Shown: piece by piece, positions 14,852-18,544 of the stretch | Layout: the number at the start of each line of letters is the position of its first letter | How positions within the stretch are numbered: position 1 is the stretch's first letter | Assembly: GCA_027293245.1 (NCBI GenBank) | Contig: JAPUFZ010000079.1 | Coordinates: forward strand, 1-18,544 | Length of the DNA: 18,544 nt | Reading direction: 5' to 3' | DNA from: Gammaproteobacteria bacterium | Lineage (GTDB): Bacteria > Pseudomonadota > Gammaproteobacteria > GCA-001735895 | Made by a program: the position numbers and the translations under genes | The notes under the pieces: model-generated | What the model was told of the DNA's origin: nothing | Databases searched by the model: none | The model's input: the letters and a program-made list of their open reading frames with translations, nothing else

Positions 14852-16045
14852 CTATATTCCCAGCAATAAACGCGTCGGATCTTCCAGTACATTTTTAATC
14901 GCCACCAGGCATTGCACTGCCTCCTTGCCATCGACTATTCGATGATCGTAGGTTAGCGCCAGATACATCATTGGTCGAATGACAATTTCACCATCAATAA
15001 CTACCGGTCGCTGCATAATAGAATGCATGCCCAGAATGGCACTTTGCGGTGGATTCAATATGGGTGTCGATAACATGGAACCGAATATTCCACCGTTAGT
15101 AATACTGAAAGTACCTCCGCTAAGCTCATCAATTCCGAGCTTGCCCGACTGTGCCCGTTCACCCAGAGAACGAATCGATTTTTCTATTTCTGCGTAACTC
15201 AACTGGTCGGCATCGCGCAGCACTGGTACAACCAGACCACGATTCGAACTAACCGCAATACCAATATCAAAATAATCATGGTAAACGATATCAGCACCGT
15301 CAATAGAGGCGTTTACTGCAGGGAACCGCTTCAGTGCTTCGACCGACGCCCTGGTGAAAAATGACATCATACCCAGTTTTACCCCATGCGTTTTTTCGAA
15401 AGCATCCCTGTATTTCGCACGAGTATCCATCAATGGCTTCAAATTGACCTCATTGAAAGTCGTCAACATGGCGGCAGTATTCTGGGCCTGTTTCAGGCGT
15501 TCGGCAATTTTTGCCCGCAGCCGACTCATCGGCACACGCCGATCGTTCCTGCCAGCCACGACAGCTTCCTGGCTTGCGGTAACGGTCGGTACGGGGGCGG
15601 CGGGAGGCGAAGCTCCAGGCGCTTTAGCACTTGCCTGTAAATGTTTCTCTACATCTGCTTTTAGAACCTGGCCTTTTTTACCACTGGCCTTGATATCGTC
15701 GATTTCAAGATCGCTTTCATTGATTAACTTTCTAACCGACGGGCTGGCCTTGTTCGATGTCGTTGCGCTTTCGGACTCGCCGGCTTTAGCTTCAGGAGCA
15801 ACAGTGGTCTCGGTATTGATTACACCCAGGACATCATCGTTTTTGACCGTGTCGCCGGTTTCATAAGCAATGGATTCGAGGACCCCGGCGCCGGTCGCGA
15901 CAATTTCCAGTACCACCTTGTCGGTTTCCAGATCGACCACAATTTCGTCAGCGACAACCGTATCACCAATTTTTTTGTGCCACTCACCGAGCGTGCCCTC
16001 GGTAACCGATTCAGGTAATACAGGGACTTTTAGTTCAACCAGCAT
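14852..16045 (-). CDS. sucB: 2-oxoglutarate dehydrogenase E2, dihydrolipoyllysine succinyltransferase
   Basis: 397 residues. It transfers the succinyl group from E1-bound ThDP via lipoyllysine to CoA in the TCA cycle and forms the cubic core of the complex. An N-terminal lipoyl domain (1-78) has the modified Lys43 in ETDKVVLE. A flexible Ala/Pro linker leads to the peripheral subunit-binding domain ([37 protein letters not shown], 100-136). A second Ala/Pro linker and the catalytic domain (170-397) follow, with [22 protein letters not shown] and the active-site [11 protein letters not shown], with His368 and Asp372. The start is ATG 16045, because GGAG (16055-16052) lies six bases upstream; the TTG at 16057 overlaps that site. 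It is 52 bases downstream of sucA, same strand. No lpd or sucCD follows: the next gene converges. Confidence 0.96.
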   Translation of the reverse strand: MLVELKVPVLPESVTEGTLGEWHKKIGDTVVADEIVVDLETDKVVLEIVATGAGVLESIAYETGDTVKNDDVLGVINTETTVAPEAKAGESESATTSNKASPSVRKLINESDLEIDDIKASGKKGQVLKADVEKHLQASAKAPGASPPAAPVPTVTASQEAVVAGRNDRRVPMSRLRAKIAERLKQAQNTAAMLTTFNEVNLKPLMDTRAKYRDAFEKTHGVKLGMMSFFTRASVEALKRFPAVNASIDGADIVYHDYFDIGIAVSSNRGLVVPVLRDADQLSYAEIEKSIRSLGERAQSGKLGIDELSGGTFSITNGGIFGSMLSTPILNPPQSAILGMHSIMQRPVVIDGEIVIRPMMYLALTYDHRIVDGKEAVQCLVAIKNVLEDPTRLLLGI

Positions 16046-16051
16046 GATGTG

Positions 16052-16055
16052 CTCC
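16052..16055 (-). promoter_or_regulatory. Ribosome binding site GGAG deciding the sucB start
   Basis: GGAG lies six bases before ATG 16045-16043. The in-frame TTG at 16057 contributes its last base to this site, so it cannot be the start. Confidence 0.7.
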
Positions 16056-16097
16056 AATCTTATTATTGCGACAAATATATCAGGGCTTGCTCATCGA

Positions 16098-18544
16098 TTA
16101 TTCTAATCCAAATGAGTTCTCTAATTCGAATGCATCCTTCACCAGCCTGGTTTCCTGTTCCAGGTGCAATGCCATGTATCCGGCCGCCGATGAGGCCGAT
16201 GAATTGCGACCCGAGTATTGAACCCTTAGCGGTGCAAAGGTTTCATTCAACCGGCTCTTGTATTCACGCCAGGCACCCTGATTGCGTGGTTCATCCTGGC
16301 ACCAGACTACATTCTCCAGTTTAGGATACTGGTCGCGTATATTTTTTAAATCGACCCGTGGAAAAGGATAGAGTTGCTCGACACGCACGATCGCAGTACT
16401 GAGATCGTATTGTTGCTGACGCACTTCGTGCAATTTATAGTAAATTTTACCGCAGCACATAATTAAGCGTTTAACCTTGGCAGGATCGAGATCGTCGGTT
16501 TCAGGAATAATTTTCTGGAATTCCCCATCGCTCAGTGAGCTGATTGGCGATACCGCGGCTTCGTGCCGCAGCAGACTCTTGGGGCTCATGACGATCAGGG
16601 GTTTTCGATATCCGCTGGTCATTTGACTCTGTAACAGGTGGAATATCTGCGCCGGTGTTGTGGGAAACACGACTCGCATGTTGTGCTGAGCACAGAGCTG
16701 CAGGTAGCGCTCAAGTCTTGCCGATGAATGCTCGGGTCCCTGCCCTTCATATCCGTGTGGCAATAACATCACCAGGCTACACAAACGCCCCCATTTTATT
16801 TCACCTGAGCTGATAAACTGATCGATGACTACCTGGGCGCCATTGGCAAAATCACCGAACTGGGCTTCCCAGATTACCAGGGTGTTAGGATCGGTTGAAG
16901 AATAGCCATACTCAAAACCCAGAACCGCTTCTTCGGAGAGAAATGAGTTGATTACCTCGAATCTTGGCTGGTTATCATCCAGATGCTTTAGCGGCTTGTA
17001 AACCTCGCCGGTATCCTGGTGGTGAAATGCCGCGTGGCGATGAAAAAACGTTCCCCGCTCACAGTCCTGACCCGACAGGCGAATCGAGTAATTTTTATCC
17101 AGCAAACAGGCGTAGGCCATAATCTCGGCGAAACCCCAATCGCAATAAATTTCTCCGTCGAGCATTTTCTGCCGATTTTCCACTATCTTTTTAACCCGGT
17201 GGTGTAATTGAAACCCATCCGGCAAGGTCATCATCTTGTTACCCAGGCGTTGGATGGTTTCGGCACTGACCTGGGTATCGAGATTGACGTTAATATCACC
17301 CGCGTCGAGTCCCACCCAGTCCCTGGCAGACAGTGGCTCGAGGCCAGAAATCACGTTTAATGCGACACCACCACCCTGCTCAACCGCTTTACGATAATCG
17401 GCAATCATCGTATCTACGGTTTCGCGTGTGGTAAAGCCCTGGTCGATCAACCTCTGTGAATGCAAATCCACCAGTCGTGGGTGATTGCGGATAGCCTCAT
17501 ACATCAGGGGTTGGGTGACAGCCGGTTCATCGGCTTCGTTATGGCCGTAACGCCGGTAACAAATCATGTCGATGACCACGTCCTGCTGAAAGGATTCGCG
17601 AAATTTAACCGCCAGTTCCGCAATGAAAACACAGGCTTCCGGGTCATCACCGTTTACATGGAAAATCGGCGCCTGAATCATTCGTGCAATTTCGGTGCAA
17701 TACAGCGACGAACGTACGTCCCTGGGATTACTGGTAGTAAAGCCGATCTGGTTATTGACAATAATATGTATCGTACCCCCGGTCTTATAACCACGGGTCT
17801 TACACATGGTAAAGGTCTCCATCACCACACCCTGGCCCGCAAACGCGGCATCGCCATGGATCAAAACCGGTAATACGTCACTGGTTGTACGATCCTTGAA
17901 TCGGCGCTGGCGAGCTCGCACCGAACCTTCGACCACGGGGTCGACTATTTCCAGGTGCGAGGGATTGAATGCCAGTGCCAGGTGCATCGGTCCCGAGTCG
18001 GTATAAATATCCGATGAAAATCCCTGGTGGTATTTGACGTCATAATTGGAACGCTCGTCCCAGTCAACATTGCCTTCAAATTCGTCGAACAGGTCCGCCG
18101 GCATTTTACCGAATATATTGGTCAGCATATTTAAACGCCCGCGATGGGCCATGCCGATTACTACCTCGTGCGTATTGGTAGCACCCACCTCCTGAATGAT
18201 TCGATCAATTAACGGGATCAGGGATTCGCCGCCTTCGAGCGAAAATCGCTTTTGGCCAATGTATCGAGTATGCAGATATTTTTCCAGATTTTCCGCCGCG
18301 ATAATCCGGTCCAGTATCCTGTTCTTACGTCCTTCCTTGAAGTCAGGTGTGGACAGGCTGGTCTCGAGATGTTCCTGAACCCATCTCTTCTGCGCCAGGT
18401 CTTCGATGTACATATACTCCGAGGCGAGCGTGCCGCAGTAGGTTTTTTCCAGCCGATCGATGATCTCTCTGAGGGGTGCTTCGTCGACACCGAACATCGA
18501 CCCGGTGTTAAACACGGTATCCAGATCGGCTTCACTAAGATTGT
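16098..18544 (-). CDS. sucA: 2-oxoglutarate dehydrogenase E1 (5' end cut by window edge)
   Basis: The frame is open to the right edge, so about 815 residues of an expected 930 are visible; roughly the first 120 lie outside. E1 decarboxylates 2-oxoglutarate with thiamine diphosphate and passes the succinyl group to SucB. Counting from the GTG-coded Val at 18513-18515: TYCGTLASEYMYI (25-37), KRFSLEGGESLIPL (89-102), GMAHRGRLNML (121-131), SSDIYTDSG and LAFNPSHLEIVDPVV, and the ThDP/Mg motif from HGDAAFAGQGVV (220-231) to NNQIGF (254-259). Later come CYRRYGHNEADEP, GQDCERGTFFHRHA, EAQFGDFANGAQVVIDQFIS and LMLLPHGYEGQGPEHSSAR-type segments. The GTG at 18515 is internal (TVFNTGSMF), not the start. 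Codons run directly from sucA to sucB with 52 bases between, the normal sucAB order. Confidence 0.96.
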   Translation of the reverse strand, partial: NLSEADLDTVFNTGSMFGVDEAPLREIIDRLEKTYCGTLASEYMYIEDLAQKRWVQEHLETSLSTPDFKEGRKNRILDRIIAAENLEKYLHTRYIGQKRFSLEGGESLIPLIDRIIQEVGATNTHEVVIGMAHRGRLNMLTNIFGKMPADLFDEFEGNVDWDERSNYDVKYHQGFSSDIYTDSGPMHLALAFNPSHLEIVDPVVEGSVRARQRRFKDRTTSDVLPVLIHGDAAFAGQGVVMETFTMCKTRGYKTGGTIHIIVNNQIGFTTSNPRDVRSSLYCTEIARMIQAPIFHVNGDDPEACVFIAELAVKFRESFQQDVVIDMICYRRYGHNEADEPAVTQPLMYEAIRNHPRLVDLHSQRLIDQGFTTRETVDTMIADYRKAVEQGGGVALNVISGLEPLSARDWVGLDAGDINVNLDTQVSAETIQRLGNKMMTLPDGFQLHHRVKKIVENRQKMLDGEIYCDWGFAEIMAYACLLDKNYSIRLSGQDCERGTFFHRHAAFHHQDTGEVYKPLKHLDDNQPRFEVINSFLSEEAVLGFEYGYSSTDPNTLVIWEAQFGDFANGAQVVIDQFISSGEIKWGRLCSLVMLLPHGYEGQGPEHSSARLERYLQLCAQHNMRVVFPTTPAQIFHLLQSQMTSGYRKPLIVMSPKSLLRHEAAVSPISSLSDGEFQKIIPETDDLDPAKVKRLIMCCGKIYYKLHEVRQQQYDLSTAIVRVEQLYPFPRVDLKNIRDQYPKLENVVWCQDEPRNQGAWREYKSRLNETFAPLRVQYSGRNSSASSAAGYMALHLEQETRLVKDAFELENSFGLE

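Noticed and set aside
15354..15866. 170-codon plus-strand ORF
   Set aside because: Antisense to sucB linker and catalytic domain; Ala/Ser-rich composition reflects the opposite strand's codon use.
17460..17873. 137-codon plus-strand ORF
   Set aside because: Antisense shadow of sucA.
1..18544. CRISPR array, prophage, transposon or defence system
   Set aside because: No regularly spaced repeats, no transposase, integrase or nuclease-like genes, and no target-site duplications were seen.

Overview
The window looks like a chromosomal segment of a gammaproteobacterium of moderate GC content. GuaC, RlmKL, MnmH, SucA and SucB all read like their enterobacterial counterparts in motif and length, but I cannot fix the genus. 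Most of the window is ordinary housekeeping and membrane genes. I see no CRISPR array, prophage, insertion sequence, tRNA or rRNA.

Left part (1-2900): the 3' end of an unrecognised gene overlaps by 8 bases a CBS-domain gene that is interrupted by an in-frame TAA. Facing it on the minus strand are a two-helix membrane protein and an LHPP-like HAD phosphatase. The membrane protein gene also appears damaged at its 5' end: a well-placed Shine-Dalgarno leads to an ATA codon, then an in-frame TAA, then family-like sequence. A gene-free stretch (2389-2897) with several small repeats separates it from guaC. Two apparent nonsense codons within 2 kb, each restorable by one base change, are the most unusual signal here.

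Middle (2898-8515): guaC (GMP reductase) converges on a 711-residue fusion of a VTT/DedA-type membrane domain with a flavin disulfide oxidoreductase. That gene diverges from an EamA/DMT transporter. The transporter converges on mnmH (tRNA 2-selenouridine synthase), which implies selenium use.

Right part (8512-18544): mscS-like channel, rlmKL and mnmH form a tight minus-strand series (channel stop 72 or 15 bases before rlmKL depending on its start, and a 4-base ATGA overlap between rlmKL and mnmH). A DUF1631/PilZ-like regulatory protein diverges from the channel gene and converges on sucB. sucA (5' end cut by the window) and sucB, the E1 and E2 of 2-oxoglutarate dehydrogenase, close the window. 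No lpd or sucCD follows sucB.

All family names rest on recognising motifs and remembered homologues; no search was run.
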